Assembly (NCBI GenBank): GCA_033675265.1
Contig: JAUJYZ010000413.1
Coordinates: 124,001 to 188,000 of the forward strand
Direction of reading: 5' to 3'
Source: Actinostola sp. cb2023
Lineage: Eukaryota; Cnidaria; Anthozoa; Actiniaria; Actinostolidae
Length of the DNA: 64,000 nucleotides
Numbering within the stretch: position 1 is the first letter of the stretch; each line of letters starts with the position of its first letter. Of the stretch, positions 1 to 14,100 are shown one piece after another. Both the position numbers and the translations under genes were made by a program. The notes under the pieces are model-generated. The model made no database searches. It worked only from the letters and a program-made list of their open reading frames with translations, and was not told the origin of the DNA.

Positions 1-800
1 ACAACACTCAAATACTTGTTCAGTGTATAATAGGACAGCACCTCTATTTCAGGACCATGTTTAGGACAACAACACTCTAAAATACTTGTCCAGTGTATAA
101 TAGGACAGCACCTCTATTTCAGGACCCTGTTTAGAACAACACTCAAATACTTGTCCAGTGTATAATAGGACAGCACCTCTATTTTAGGACCCTGTTTAGA
201 ACAACACTCAAATACTTGTTCAGTGTATAATAGGACAGCACCTCTATTTCAGGACCATGTTTAGGACAACAACACTCTAAAATACTTGTCCAGTGTATAA
301 TAGGACAGCACCTCTATTTTAGGACCCTGTTTAGAGCAACACTCAAATACTTGTACAGTGTATAATAGGACAGCACCTTTATTTCAGGACCATGTTTAGA
401 ACAACACTCTAAAATACTTGTCCAGTGTATAATAGGACAGTACCTCTATTTCAGGACCATGTTTAGAACAACACTCAAATACTTGTCCAGTGTATAATAG
501 GACAGTATCTCTATTTCAGGACCATGTTTAGGACAACACTTAAATACTTGTCCAGTGTATAATAGGACAGTATCTCTATTTCAGGACCATGTTTAGGACA
601 ACACTCTAAAATACTTGTCCAGTGTATAATAGGACAGCACCTTTATTTTAGGACCATGTTTAGGACAACAACACTCAAATATAATAGGACAGCACTTCTA
701 TTTTAGGACCATGTTTAGGACAACAACACTCTAAAATACTTGTCCAGTGTATAATAGGACAGCACCTCTATTTTAGGACCCTGTTTAGGACAACAGTTGC
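1..800. repeat. Tandem minisatellite, unit about 62-69 bp, about 12 copies
   Basis: Units share the core TATAATAGGACAGCACCTC followed by ATTTCAGGACCATGTTTAG. Copies differ by single bases and by small indels such as an extra ACA. One unit near 680 is truncated. No coding potential. It probably continues left of the window. Confidence 0.9.
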
Positions 801-1438
801 CACTTGGATGTGGTAGTAGTAGGAGATATAGAAAGTGAAGGTAGTTGGTTGAGAATAAAAGCTAGCCCCCCAAACTACGACTACTTTAGTTCTTGGATCC
901 CAACACTATCTTGTCCTGGAAAGGATCTAATGTTGACTGACCACCTTCTTCCGAGACCATGGAACTTCTCGGATTTCTAATTACTGTATGTAGAACGAAT
1001 GATGACAATCGTGCAACCATACCCTGCTCAGGAATAATTCAGGCCCCGTTTTCGACAGACTCGCATAAAATTAGTGCCCCTCTCCCCCGATAATTATCGC
1101 TTCAGTTCGTATTCCGTTTGTATTCTGTTATATTACACATCTATATACAGTTTGTACAAATTGGTCACATGACTAAAAAACTCATTAATAATTCATGAGG
1201 ACAAAACAAAGGAAATCACTACTGCGAAGGACGTTTGGATATGTGGTCTTAATTAGCATAATATTTGGTCAACTTTAACTCTGAATTTCTCCAAGAATTA
1301 TTAATGGTTTGAGAAGCTTAATTAAAAACTCCAAAAAGTGTTTCATCCGATATCCAAGCACCTCGAAGTTGGTAAAAACAAATCGGCTGCAACTTTTTTT
1401 CAATTCACTTCTTCGGTGTTTAGATATCTGATGAAACA
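801..1438. other. Non-coding stretch 3' of the NCoR gene
   Basis: AT-rich unique sequence without a convincing ORF, RNA gene or element. It lies downstream of the NCoR stop codon and may hold its distal 3' UTR, but I could not place a poly(A) signal with confidence. Confidence 0.5.
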
Positions 1439-1779
1439 TTCTTTCGAGTGTTTGGTCTCTTTCGAGTGTTTGATCTCTTTCGAGTGTTTGGTGTCTTTCG
1501 AGTGTTTGATCTCTTTCGAGTGTTTGATCTCTTTCGAGTGTTTGGTGTCTTTCAAGTGTTTGATCTCTTTCGAGTGTTTGATCTCTTTCGAGTGTTTGTT
1601 CTCTTTCGAGTGTTTGGTGTCTTTCGAGTGTTTGATCTCTTTCGAGTGTTTGATCTCTTTCGAGTGTTTGTTCTCTTTCGAGTGTTTGGTGTCTTTCGAG
1701 TGTTTGATCTCTTTTGAGTGTTTGATCTCTTTCGAGTGTTTGATCTCTTTCGAGTGTTTGGTGTCTTTCGAGTGTTTGA
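1439..1779. repeat. 18 bp tandem repeat, about 19 copies
   Basis: The unit is TTTCGAGTGTTTGATCTC with a TTGGTGTC variant. As 18 is a multiple of three and the unit has no stop, three frames stay open across it. Those ORFs are a product of the repeat. Confidence 0.9.
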
Positions 1780-1945
1780 TCGATTCAACACAACTTCGTG
1801 GAACGTATGATCGATTCAACGCAACTTCAGTTCATGGAACGTATGATCGATTCAGCGCAACTTTAGTTCATGGAACGTATGATCGATTCAGCGCAACTTC
1901 AGTTCATGGAACGTATGATCGATTCAGCGCAACGTCGTGGAACAT
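1779..1945. repeat. 33-36 bp tandem repeat, about 5 copies
   Basis: The units carry GATCGATTCAGCGCAACTTC and end in CATGGAACGTAT. The array directly abuts the 18 bp repeat, so two unrelated arrays lie head to tail just 3' of NCoR. Confidence 0.8.
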
Positions 1946-2028
1946 GGAACACAATGCTCGCGAAACGTTTTGTGCCTCATCACACAACACATCACGAAAT
2001 TCCGAGAGAAAACAAATCCGTAGTGTAT

Positions 2029-5000
2029 CTAAGTATTATCATGTGTGTTGGGGCCATTTTCATCGTCACTAAGCGGCTCGTAGTTATCAGACAGTATTGG
2101 CAGTGGTTCTTGCTCTCTGGGTAAAACCGCTGGACAGGGTGACTGAGAACGCCCAATGTTTAAGAGAGAGACTGGGGACGATCGTGCACTGTTTGGCGTG
2201 GAGGCAACGTTGAGTGTGGAGAAGGGGAAGGCAGCGTTACGCTGTGACGACATCAGGGAATACGACAATGATGCGTAATGCGGTGGTGCAGTGCTACTTG
2301 TAATACCAGTTGTGAAATTCGAAGCTTGTGAGGTGATGAGACCTTGCCAAACGGGGACGGGTGAAATGTTGTCGTGCTCAGATTGCTGATCTGTTGACTC
2401 CGGAGACGCTGGTGACACTGGGGTGGTAACGGGCCAGTAGGGATCAAACATGGCAGTCGATATATCTTCGCTTGAAGTTTCAGCTAAGGCTTGGTCACGT
2501 GGCAGGTCACGTGGCAGGTCACGTGGCAGGTCACTTGCCGAGTCATCGTTTGGTTCAGCGTCGTTATCTGTCTGGTCAGGTTCTAAACCGACGGGCGAGC
2601 GTTCAACTTCCACTGGCTCGCTCGCCACATCTGATGCTATTGCAGGGCTATCATTAGAAGCCGTGCTAATGTCACTGGAAATTATAATAGCAATCTGGTC
2701 ACCGATATTACACGTTGTGTCAGCATTTCCAGACGCAGTTTTCTCATAGGTTGGGCCTTCGTGACTAGTCGACTCTATCTCGCTCTCTTGTTGTGAGCCA
2801 CTGGCACCTTCTATTCTGAAATCATGAACTGAGGAATCTACTTCAAGATCTGATCTACCAGGCATCATTAACTCATTAACAGCTTCGGAACTTTCAGGAG
2901 GGGATTCTTCGTCTTCGTTTCCTTCACGAGTAAATTCAATTTCACCAACATCGGGAGAAAATCGTGTCGACGGTAACGGAACCGAAATTGAGCTTTGAAC
3001 GACATCTGAATCTGTACTACTGTCGTCGTTGTGCTCGTCATCATGAGTGTTTTCTTGCTCTGATTCGTGATCATGGACAGGTTCAGCTTCATTGTACGAA
3101 CAAGAACTTACAGCTTCTTCCGGTTTCTGTGTTCGGACGTTGGACGATGAAACCGAGTCGGAACCATTATCCCTACTCGTGGGAATAAACTCACCGACAA
3201 AAGTTGGAATTGAAGAGTGTTCTGTGTCGTCGAAATCGGACAATTCGTCTAGACTGTCGTTGTGCACATCCGACATGGAGTCGTGAGGATTCATCAACAC
3301 ATCTGGCTCTGGAAGGGAAGACTCCTCGTCTTGGCATGGTAGATAGGGGACATGTTTGCTATCACTGTCATCATCACTGCTTTCTTCTAACGATGAACCT
3401 CCTTCTTCCTCTAACGACGAACTTCGTGTTGTCGAAATAACAAAATTGGTGTCACTCGGTGTAACATTGTGTTCGTAGGACTGGGACACAGAGCTTGACA
3501 TCACTGTTCCTTCTTGTTCGTCATCTTCGGATTGTCCTTGGTCTTCTTCATCTTCCTCTTCGGTTTCTGACAAATCTTCTTCATAGTGACTGCTTACGAA
3601 GGGGACTAGTCTTGTACGGCTATCACTCGAGTCTGCAGTCGGTAATGCGCTCTCACTTGTGTGCGAATCTGGCTGGTTACTTGTTCGTTCAGGGGTCTCT
3701 CCAACAGCAGTAGAATTGTTACTAGAGTCTGCGGTTGGCTCGACACTATCGTCCAAATAATGAGAATCTGGTTGAATCTGAGTCTCGCGCTCATTGACAG
3801 CCGCACTCGAAGAAGCTGAGACGTCGCCAATATGCTGTGTCCAATTACTGCTATCTACAGACTGTGCCTCTTCAGAGATGTCGCCTTCAATTCCAGATGG
3901 CTGTGGCTCTGAAGTCTGGAAAGTACTTGAAGATTCTGGAATTTCATCGTTTGAACTCTGTGTAGGAGTTTCCACTACGCTAGTGTCTGGATTTCTTGAG
4001 GAAGTCTGAAGAGAAGATTCAAGTGCACTGGAAGGTTGAGGAAGTATTCTGGAATCTGATGACACAGGACCAATGGTTTCATCTGCTACATCTCCAGATG
4101 ACTGGGGGCAGAAGACTTGGACACTGCTTGAACCAATTGATGTGGAATTCATCCCAGCGCTGTCAGATTCCAAGCGATTGGAATCTAAAGGGTCAGAAGG
4201 CTGTGGGCTCATAGTTGGGCTAGACGTAGCACTAGACTGAGATACTGTTGGCACGTCAGATGACTGTGACACAACTGCCTGAGTAGCATGCACTTGGTGT
4301 GAGTCCACGGAAGATTGAGGTTGAGCAGAATAACCTGTGTCAATATTTCTCCAATGAGCCTCGGCTTCATTACTAAATGACGGAAAATGAACCTCTTCCA
4401 CGTTGCTTGAATCAACTTCAGCACTAGATGCTTCACTTTCAGTGACCTGAGATTCCGCTGAAGTTTGTTCCAGATTCCTTTGAAATTGTGGATACGTTCC
4501 TCCAAGTGTTATATTCTCTGAGCTATCAGCTGATGTTTTTGACACCGAGCGGCGGTCCAATACCTCTGTAGAGGTACTCAAGGCAAGTAATGGTTCATCA
4601 GTGGAGTCATCGCTATCTTGACCTAGTGCTTCAGCTGTAAGTTCAGACTGGTACGGCTGAATAGACGTAGAACTTGATTCAGCATATTGTACTTGGGGTA
4701 AATCAAACTTTCTCTCCTGGGGTTCCTGTTGTTTCGGTACTGCTTCTTTCGTTTCAACAGAGCTAGAGGGTCTATTTGTCACACTGCTCGTTGTTTGTGA
4801 TTCCACAACCGGTACCATATACACATCAGATGGACTTGGAGATGTGACAGTAATTGAAGATGGCGACAAAACAGAAGAGCTTGTTACATTTCCAGATGGC
4901 ACTGAAACAAGGCTGAGTCTGTCAAAAGGCCTCGTTGAAAATGAAGTACCAACGGACGTAACACTTTTCTGACCATCTGTAGAACAACTATCAGCATCAT

Positions 5001-8000
5001 CTATTTGTTCCTCTTTGAAGGAATCAGCCTCATGGTCTGTCTCATATTCTCCGGGAATATCTTCATGAGCATATCGCTCTGTATTCTCGACTGTTGAACT
5101 AGCTGTGATTTCATCACCACTTTCATGGACATAGTCAGCTTCTTCAGCTGATAGCGTATCGCTGTCGTCGCTAACTTCGTGATCTGCTCTTTGATCGTAA
5201 TGAAATGTTCTACCTCGCTCTTGATGCTGAAAAGAGAAATCATGATGGTGAAGTCGTACATGTTGTTGTTCCTGAACATTTCCAAGAGGTGGACTGTCAT
5301 TGCGATCACGTTCTGGATCCGGAATTACATCATGACTGCGTCGTTCAGGTCTTAATGAGAAATGCGTGCTTCCTTCATCAATCTTCGCTCTATCAGTACA
5401 AGGGTGCTGTGTTGTCCCAGACTCTCTAATAACACTAACCCTTACATCTTGAGAACTATATGCAGTGGTTTGGGTTAATCCACGAGACGTTTCAAGACTG
5501 GCACTACTTCTTCTTGAAGAGGGTATTTTGTTTTCGTCTTCACTAGCGAGTCTTTTGGGTTCGTAATCAGCGCCTTTTGAAGGAGACTTTTTACCTGGCT
5601 GTGTGGCTAAGCGTCTTGATTCAGAGCTCCCAGGCTGACTTTCACTTGGGTGCTGTTCGCGAGACGATGATGTTGATAAGGGACGGAGTGAGTGGCTTGG
5701 ATGGAGATGTCTTGGGTGACCCAGGCTTTCTTGATCCCTTGTTCCAAGTAAATATTCCGCAAATGCCGGGTTAACGCCCGAATGAGGACTGGATCTACCT
5801 TCTGTCCATTCCCTTCTTACTGGGGGCGGCACCACCCTTGATATACTACTTAACGCATTTGGATTGTGTGGAGATGGTTGGGATAAAGGGAGAGCTGCAT
5901 GACGTTGTAGAAGAGCAGACGGTGGAATAACACCAGTCACTCCCTGAGGTAAATACGTTACAGTTTCAAAGATATTTCTAACCACTTGACGCTGACCATA
6001 TTCTAGACCTGAATTCTCTTCGTTCTTATTCGGTTCGGATGAATGATCCCCTGTTATTTTTGCAGGAGATTTTCCTTTGGAGTGAGCATTTTCGCCTACC
6101 AGTGTGGGAGGAGGAACAGTGTGGAGCACCGGTGAAGAAGACAAACGTGAAATCAGTGGTGGAGGGCCGCTGGGGTTAATGCCAAGCCTCGAGCTTTGAG
6201 TTGAGGCAGTGGTCGCGGGACTAGTAGTTATACGAGGTATAAGTGGAGGTGGTCTCTCGGCACTTATACTAGGCTGACTGGCATGTACCCCGTGGGGTGA
6301 GTTCAGTCTATCAGGACTTTGAGAATCAGACGGCAATGAAGACGAACTGACTGGAATATTGGCAGTACCTTCTTGACTTGTCCGAACTCCCGTTATCGGC
6401 ATTAATGGTGGTGGTTTAAGTACAAGGCCAGATATTATTCCATATCGAGGAGTTTGTCCAGCCGTATAGCTTACGTCTTGAACAGGCGATGTCTCTTGGC
6501 TTGTAGTTTGAACAACTTGAACTGATTGATCTTCATCTTCTTTTTCATCCACTTCTGAAGATGAACTTGAACTTGTCGACTCTACACCAGCTCTCCTTAA
6601 TCTTTCTCGTTCTTTTCGCTCGTGTGGTGGAAGTTCCACTGGACGAGCCAGTGCCGCAACATCCACTAATGTTGCTAAGTTGGACATCAAATCCTCCTGT
6701 GAACCTTTCTTTTTCGACTTGGGAAGGTTAGCAGTTTTAGGTTTCACAACGGGCTGTATTTCAGGCTTTGGTTCTCTTTTCGCGTTGTCTGATATAAAAC
6801 TAACATCCGCAACAGATCTATTAGCCGAATCTTTCTCTTGCTTTTGCTCGCGATGACTATGACTTTGAATAACTTGCACCGGGGTGGGAGGATGAATTCT
6901 GTCATGTCCCTTTTCCTCTTTCCGTTCAGCATAGAGATCCTGCACAGCGCCATGTATCGGGGGCTCAGGCCTCCCATCATCATTTTTATCACGACTATCA
7001 AAAGGCCTGACATTACCTGGATATCGCATGTCTTTAACCTCATTCTGCATGTCATGCCTTGGATCATAGGTTGTTCGGACAAAGTCAGGTCTCAGCTGAG
7101 GCATAAGTGAAGTTGGAGTTTCCGCCCTATGAAGGATTCTTGTCTGTGCACTGCCGCGAAGATTAGGACCAGGAAATGGGTAAAATCTGCCATCGATTCC
7201 GTGATGACCACGAGGAGTATCTAATCTGACATCTACGTTTGGCGGTGGCCTTGTTTCCCGCCTAGATCCCTGCATGTTATCCACTCTGTGAGCTGACAAA
7301 GAAGATCCTGGTAGCTCCATCATTGCAGCGCCCATGGAATCAGCTCGTTTGTCTTGACGAGAATCTATCCTTGAAGCATGGTGGTGAACAACACTCGAGT
7401 CATACCTGATACCTGACGCTGTTGTGCGCATGTCTGTAGTGGACTCTCGACTAGCAACGATGTGCGGTCTGACATCCCGACCCATGTCCGTCTTATGCTC
7501 TATCCTACTGTCAGAGTATGGTATGGCTCCTCGGAAGTCAGATTTTGGTTCTGATCTAGGATCCATCCTTGATTCGTGATAAGGTTGTGTCCTCATGTCT
7601 CTTCTAAATTCTTGCTGCCGAATGTCTGAGGTTGTTAATCCAGGATGACTTGCATCCGATTTGTGTTCTTTTACATTGTCTCTTGGATCTGATTTGGTCT
7701 CCGAATGGCGTAAATAAATGTCAGGGTGTCGTACCTCTGATTTAGGTCTCAATTGTTCTTGTAGGTAAGGTGGTCTTTCATCATGTCGGACAAGTTGGTC
7801 TCTTCGTGGCTCGGAGTAAAGTAACGTCCTGGAATCACATCGGACGTCAGGTCTTGGCTCGGGTGTCCGGGAGGGCACGCCTGTCATAGGCGCACCATCT
7901 TTGACGTCAAGACGAAGTGCAATAGGAAAAGCAATATTTGATCTAGGTTCAGACAACATCTCCGGAATAATAGCTGCTCTGCTTTTCATTTCCGGTAATG

Positions 8001-9395
8001 ATGGTGGTTTCGCTGGTTGTCTTGAGACCTGAAGGTATGACATAGCCGGTGACTTAGACTTTGGCCTTTCTGACGGGGAATACGACGTCGGGTATCCTTT
8101 CATGGAATCTGCAGAAGTCCTGCTTGATGGTGGTTGCTTGGAGTTGTCTACAGGAGAAGGGCCACGACCTCGACCTTCGGGAACCATTGGATGTCCAGGA
8201 CGTTGATGAGGTGACAGACGGGCAAGGAATGGGTGGGTCAGTTCATGATCAGTTATATCCCCTTGACGAGATGTTGGTACTTTATTGTCTGCCGTGCGTT
8301 GATGCCGTGGATGATGATGTGCCAACTCTTCAAGAGATCGGTAAGTGGGTACACCAGACCCCGGGGGCATCCCATGGTAGAGTGTATGGACGGGATGCAA
8401 GTGTCCATAGGATGGTAGATTCAATGGTAAATGAGCTGGACTTTCACGACCATTGATGCTCCGTGGTGGCATTTCTTGTAACGCCATCGAAGGGAATGCA
8501 AGAGGTGTCAATACAGAGTATTCTGGGTGATGATAAGGAGGCATACGGGAACTCATATACATTGGATAACCACGTACAGCTGGATTCATTGCAAGACCGT
8601 GTGGATGCACGTGCGGATGTCCTGCCTGCGCCTGTGACAGCACATTGGCTTGAGCTTGATGGAGGTGCATACTATGATGCATCACGTAAGGAGAGAACGG
8701 CGTGTACTCGGCACCAGGTGAGAACTCCTTGGGTGCAGCAATGCAAGTTGGTAGTGCTTTATATTTCCTGACAGCTTCCTTCTGTTCATGGGCATTGAGT
8801 TTGGGATCCGGTTGTTTTGGAGGAGGAGGAGGTGGTGGTGGTGGTGGAGGAGGAGGAGTAGGAGTAGGAGTAGGAGTAGGAGTAGGAGTAGGAGTAGGAG
8901 GGTGAGCGGGCTCTTCACTTTTCTTTGTCTCACTCCTCTTCTCTACGTCCTCTTCAGTGTGTACAAGTGCGAGTGCCTGAAGAACAGCTCGAGCAGACGT
9001 ATGAGGCAATTCACGTTGCCCGTGCGGAAGAGCTTCGACAGACGGTGAATTGTAATGCTCCGTTCTTGTAGTCAAATCCACCATCAATTGACCTGGTGCA
9101 GATTTATGATTGGTATTTTGAGGTGGGCCGGATTTGGGCCTCGGTGTCCCACCTTCTAACCCTGGAGATTTTGAAGGGTGTCCTTCGCGCATGCCAGGCT
9201 GTTGTGAATCACGTGACGACGCCATCTGTATAAGTGGGGGTGGTGGCTTTAAATTAGAATCACTGTCGATGGTGTCAGGTTGACTTGATTCGTGGCGTAC
9301 GTGCTGGATAGTATTGGAACCAGTAATGCTTAATGGGCGAGGTGAGTGACTTGGAATCTTGTTTGCGTCGGTTATCACTGATGGTTGATTTATAC
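2029..9395 (-). CDS. NCOR: NCoR exon 23: giant terminal exon, about 2,455 codons
   Basis: The acceptor TTGCAG at 9396-9401 is followed by an ORF open to the TAG at 2029-2031. It holds the receptor-interaction half of the protein and is largely disordered (Ser, Pro, Glu, Asp and Arg rich). In order: a Thr-Pro then Pro run at about 8815-8900, Arg/Asp-rich imperfect repeats (about 7300-7900), the conserved LATLVDVAAL block (about 6645-6690), long Ser/Glu-rich acid tracts, a candidate CoRNR box (IGDQIAIII, about 2690), and the family C-terminus REQEPLPILSDNYEPLSDDE. In vertebrates this region is split into many exons, so one 7.4 kb exon suggests intron loss or an ancestral unsplit state. Confidence 0.93.
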
Positions 9396-9534
9396 CTGCA
9401 ATATGCAACAAATAACAAGGCCTTGAGATTGCTAGTTATTGAGTCGTGCAGAAACAACTTGCATTTAAGTTAGTTTATGTATTTATGTTCTCGATGATAT
9501 TACCCAATTCGAGCTTCCTGTAAATTCTAGGGTA

Positions 9535-9607
<73 letters not shown>

Positions 9608-11138
9608 TATAATACAAATGAAGTTATGTAGGTATGTATGTATGTTGAAGGTAATGTTTTCTCACATTACTGACAACTGAAACGTGGGCAATGACCATTG
9701 CTTAGTTTTCACCTCCATGGTTTCAGTAACTTGCAATTCTGCTGAGGGCATTTAAAATACAATACAATAATATATATATTAATCCAAATGGAGGCCTGAC
9801 ACTACTGAAAAATACCTAGAAAATTCAGGCTTAGAACGGAAATCGAACCCACGACCTTTGCGATACCGGTGCAATGCTCTCCCAACTGAGCTATCTAAGC
9901 CACTGAGCTATCTAAGCCACTGAGCTATCTAAGCCACTGAGCTATCTAAGCCACTGAGCTATCTAAGCCACTGAGCTATCTAAGCCACTGAGCTATCTAA
10001 GCCACCACAATACAATAACTTTATTGGATCTCCTAGCTCAAAAGGGCTTTTCAGAAACAATTTACAATCAGCTTAACTATGGTACAAGAACATGTACATG
10101 TCATGATCAAAAATCATCTTGTTATATCAGAGGGGCTAATTAGCTAACTGTCATTTACCTGCAGAACGTGGCCTAAGAGGGACACCAGTCACTATAGATG
10201 GTTCAGGTGCTCTAATGGGTTCCATGGGTTGTCTGCGTGATTGGGTGGCATCTATGACAACTATTTCAGGGCAAGGCTTATTGTCTACTTTAGCAACAGT
10301 GGGGTTGTCTATTGGTGGAGCGCTGCGTGTAGCCCTAATGGCTTCTGAACCATGATCTGTTGAAAGAAATAAAAGTTCAGAAACAACAAAGACTCAACTA
10401 CTAACACAACAACTAAACAACAACCACTACCACACCACCACCAACAATAATAACACCACCAACGACAACAATAACACCACCACCAACAACAACAATAACA
10501 CCAGTACCACCACCACCACCACCAACAATAATAATAATAATTTAATAACTTATATAGCGCATATTCCATGGCGAAATGATCAAACGCACAACAACATCAA
10601 CAATAATTATAACAACACTACCACCATCACCATCACCAACAACACGATCACTATCACCAACAACAACAATAACATCACCACCATCACCACCTCCACGAAC
10701 ATCACCACCACCAACAACAACACGATCACTATCACCAACAACAACAATAACATCACCACCACCGCCACCAACACCAACATCACCACCACCACCAACAACA
10801 ACAATAACACCACCACCACCAACAGCACCACGAACATCACCACCACCAACAACAACACGATCACTATCACCAACAACAACAATAACATCACCACCACCGC
10901 CACCAACAGCACCACCAACATCACCACCACCAACAACAACACGATCACTATCACCAACAACAACAATAACATCACCACCACCGCCGCCAACACCAACATC
11001 ACCACCACCAACAACAACACGATTACTATCACCAACAACGACAATAACATCACCACCACCGCCACCAACAACAACAGCAACAGCAACAGCACCACCAACA
11101 TCACCACCACCAACAACAACACGATCACTATCACCACC

Positions 11139-11170
<32 letters not shown>

Positions 11171-14100
11171 CAACAACAGCACCACCAACATCACCACCAC
11201 CAACAACACTATCACCACCAACAACAGCAACAGCACCACCACCATCACCACCAACAACAACAACACTATCACCACCACCAACAACAACAACAGCAACAGC
11301 ACCACCACCATCACCACCACCAACAACAACACTATCACCACCACCAACAACAACAACAGCAACAGCAACAGCAGCACCACCACCACCATCACCACCAACA
11401 ACAACAACACTATCACCACCACCACCAACAACAGCAACAGCACGACCACCATCACCACCACCAACAACAACACTATCACCACCACCAACAACAACAACAC
11501 TATCACCACCACCACCAACAACAACAGCACCACCACCATCACCACCACCAACAACAACACTATCACCACCACCAACAACAACAACAGCAACAGCACCACC
11601 ACCATCACCAACAACAACACTATCACCACCACCAACAACAACAACAGCACCACCACCATCACCACCACCAACAACAACACTATCACCACCACCACCAACA
11701 ACAACAGCAACAGCACCACCACCACCAACAACAACAACAACACTATCACCACCACCACCAACAACAGCAACAGCACCACCACCATCACCACCAACAACAA
11801 CACTATCACCACCACCACCAACAACAGCAACAGCACCACCACCACCACCAACAACAGCACCACCACCATCACCACCGTCAACAACCACTTGGTTCTCTCT
11901 ACAGATAATATCGTTAAATATTTACTTCAATGGGATTACAAACCTGTTTTACCGGTTGGCGAGATGCCACTCCTACTAGATGGATCAGGAGCGTGGTGAA
12001 ATACGTACGAAGACAACCGTTTTACAACTGTCGTTGGATGCCCTTGTGGCTCAGATGCGGACGAAGTTGGGTTCCTTGAAGGCTCTTGATGGACTGCACG
12101 AGGACTTTGATTGGGACCCGTGATAATGCGCACCTGTGGATACCTGATACCTGGGTGGCAGACAGACACTTGTGTCTCTGTCTCTGAGCTGTATCCAGAG
12201 GGTGACTCCCGAGCTAGTGTCCGCCCAGGTATCCCAGGAGATGATTGTGTGGTCACTTGGGGAGGTTGCGGGGGTGTGGTCATCCCGCTCTCTCGTGAGG
12301 AGTTGGGTGAAGCCCGACCATAGTTGGCAACGTGAGGCACGGCAACTAAAAGTCCTTGATTGGGTTGTGGCTGAATTACGTGTGATGGAGAATGGACGAT
12401 TGTCGAAGGGTGAGGCTGCGTTGGTTCGTCTTCACTTGGCGGGTCGTTTGTCGAGGTATTTGACAGTAGGGCTGTATTGGTTGTGACAGCCACCTTCTTG
12501 TCGCTTCCTAGAAGACTGATGCATTTGTTACTACCATTGATACTCTGCCTTGTGATTGGTCTTGTTGAAGGAGAGGGCCTTTGTTCGGTGGATTGCGAAT
12601 TCGGATTTTTGTTCCCTTCTTCGGTCTTTTGGGCACGTTGCATCTGAAAGAAAGATTGATGTGTAAATAAATATATTACCTTATTGAAGGAGTCGCATCA
12701 TGCTTGGAGTAATGACTGTGATAAACGTGCCGTCACCGTGAGGTTTTGTATTTCTTAACAAAAACGTGCCGTGCCTGTGTGCTGTGGTTTATCACAGTCA
12801 TACAAAATCTTCTCTATCATCATCGTTACTAGAGTCGTTTTCGTATGAGTGGGAAACCCACGGAATTACGGTCACGGTACGGAATCGAAGACATCTATTC
12901 AACCAATCACAGCGCGCAAAATCAATGCTCAACCAATCAGAATGCTTGGACACGGCACGGTCACCGCACGAACCGTACCGTAACTACTTCCCACTCATAC
13001 GAAAACGACTCTATGCTTGGACATGGCACGTCACCGCACGGCACGAACCGTACCGTAACTACTTCCCATACGAAAACGACTCTATGCTTGGACATGGCAC
13101 GGTCACCGCACGGCACGAACCGTACCGTAACTACTTCCCACTCATACGAAAACGACTCTATGCTTGGACATGGCACGGTCACCGCACGGCACGAACCGTA
13201 CCGTAACTACTTCCCACTCATACGAAAACGACTCTATGCTTGGACATGGCACGGTCACCGCACGGCACGAACCGTACCGTAACTACTTCCCACTCATACG
13301 AAAACGACTCTATGCTTGGACATGGCACGGTCACCGCACGGCACGAACCGTAACTACTTCCCACTCATACGAAAACGACTCTATGCTTGGACATGGCACG
13401 GTCACCGCACGGCACGAACCGTACCGTAACTACTTCCCACTCATACGAAAACGACTCTATGCTTGGACATGGCACGGTCACCGCACGGCACGGCACGAAC
13501 CGTACCGTAACTACTTCCCACTCATACGAAAACGACTCTATGCTTGGACATGGCACGGTCACCGCACGGCACGAACCGTAACTACTTCCCACTCATACGA
13601 AAACGACTCTATGCTTGGACATGGCACGGTCACCGCACGGCACGAACCGTACCGTAACTACTTCCCACTCATACGAAAACGACTCTATGCTTGGACATGG
13701 CACGGTCACCGCACGGCACGGCACGAACCGTACCGTAACTACTTCCCACTCATACGAAAACGACTCTATGCTTGGACATGGCACGTCACCGCACGGCACG
13801 AACCGTAACTACTTCCCACTCGTACGAAAACGACTCTATTGCCACTACGTGTTAAAATTACCTTGGTTGATTCAAACTCTGCCACCATCGCCTCCAAGTG
13901 GAATTTCTTTTTATAGTTAAAGTAGAAGTTCTTACACTGGGAATCAGTTTTAGTCACGACCATCTTTGAAATAGCAGTCCAATCACGACCTTTCTCGCGT
14001 AAACCTACGAAAATGAGAAAATATGAGTGGATGGATGGATGGAAGAATGGGATGATAAACAGATGGATAGACGAAGATAAATAGATAAGATACCTGGACG

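Noticed and set aside
1338..2124. ORFs of FECLISFECLVS and KHSKEIKHSKE type
   Set aside because: 18 bp repeat artefact, open in several frames.
9828..9901. Functional tRNA gene on the minus strand
   Set aside because: The acceptor arms pair, but the anticodon and T stems are poor, the loop lacks the usual U33, and it continues into a SINE-like body.
10542..11979. Overlapping ORFs of over 400 codons on both strands (Thr/Pro, Gly/Val, Val/Leu)
   Set aside because: Open in several frames only because of the triplet repeat; the tract lies in an NCoR intron with good splice sites on both sides.
12940..13836. CRISPR-like array
   Set aside because: No unique spacers, eukaryotic gene context and inverted ends fit a MITE-derived satellite. 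The same holds for the 54 bp array at 60222-61383 and the 50 bp array at 31440-31860.
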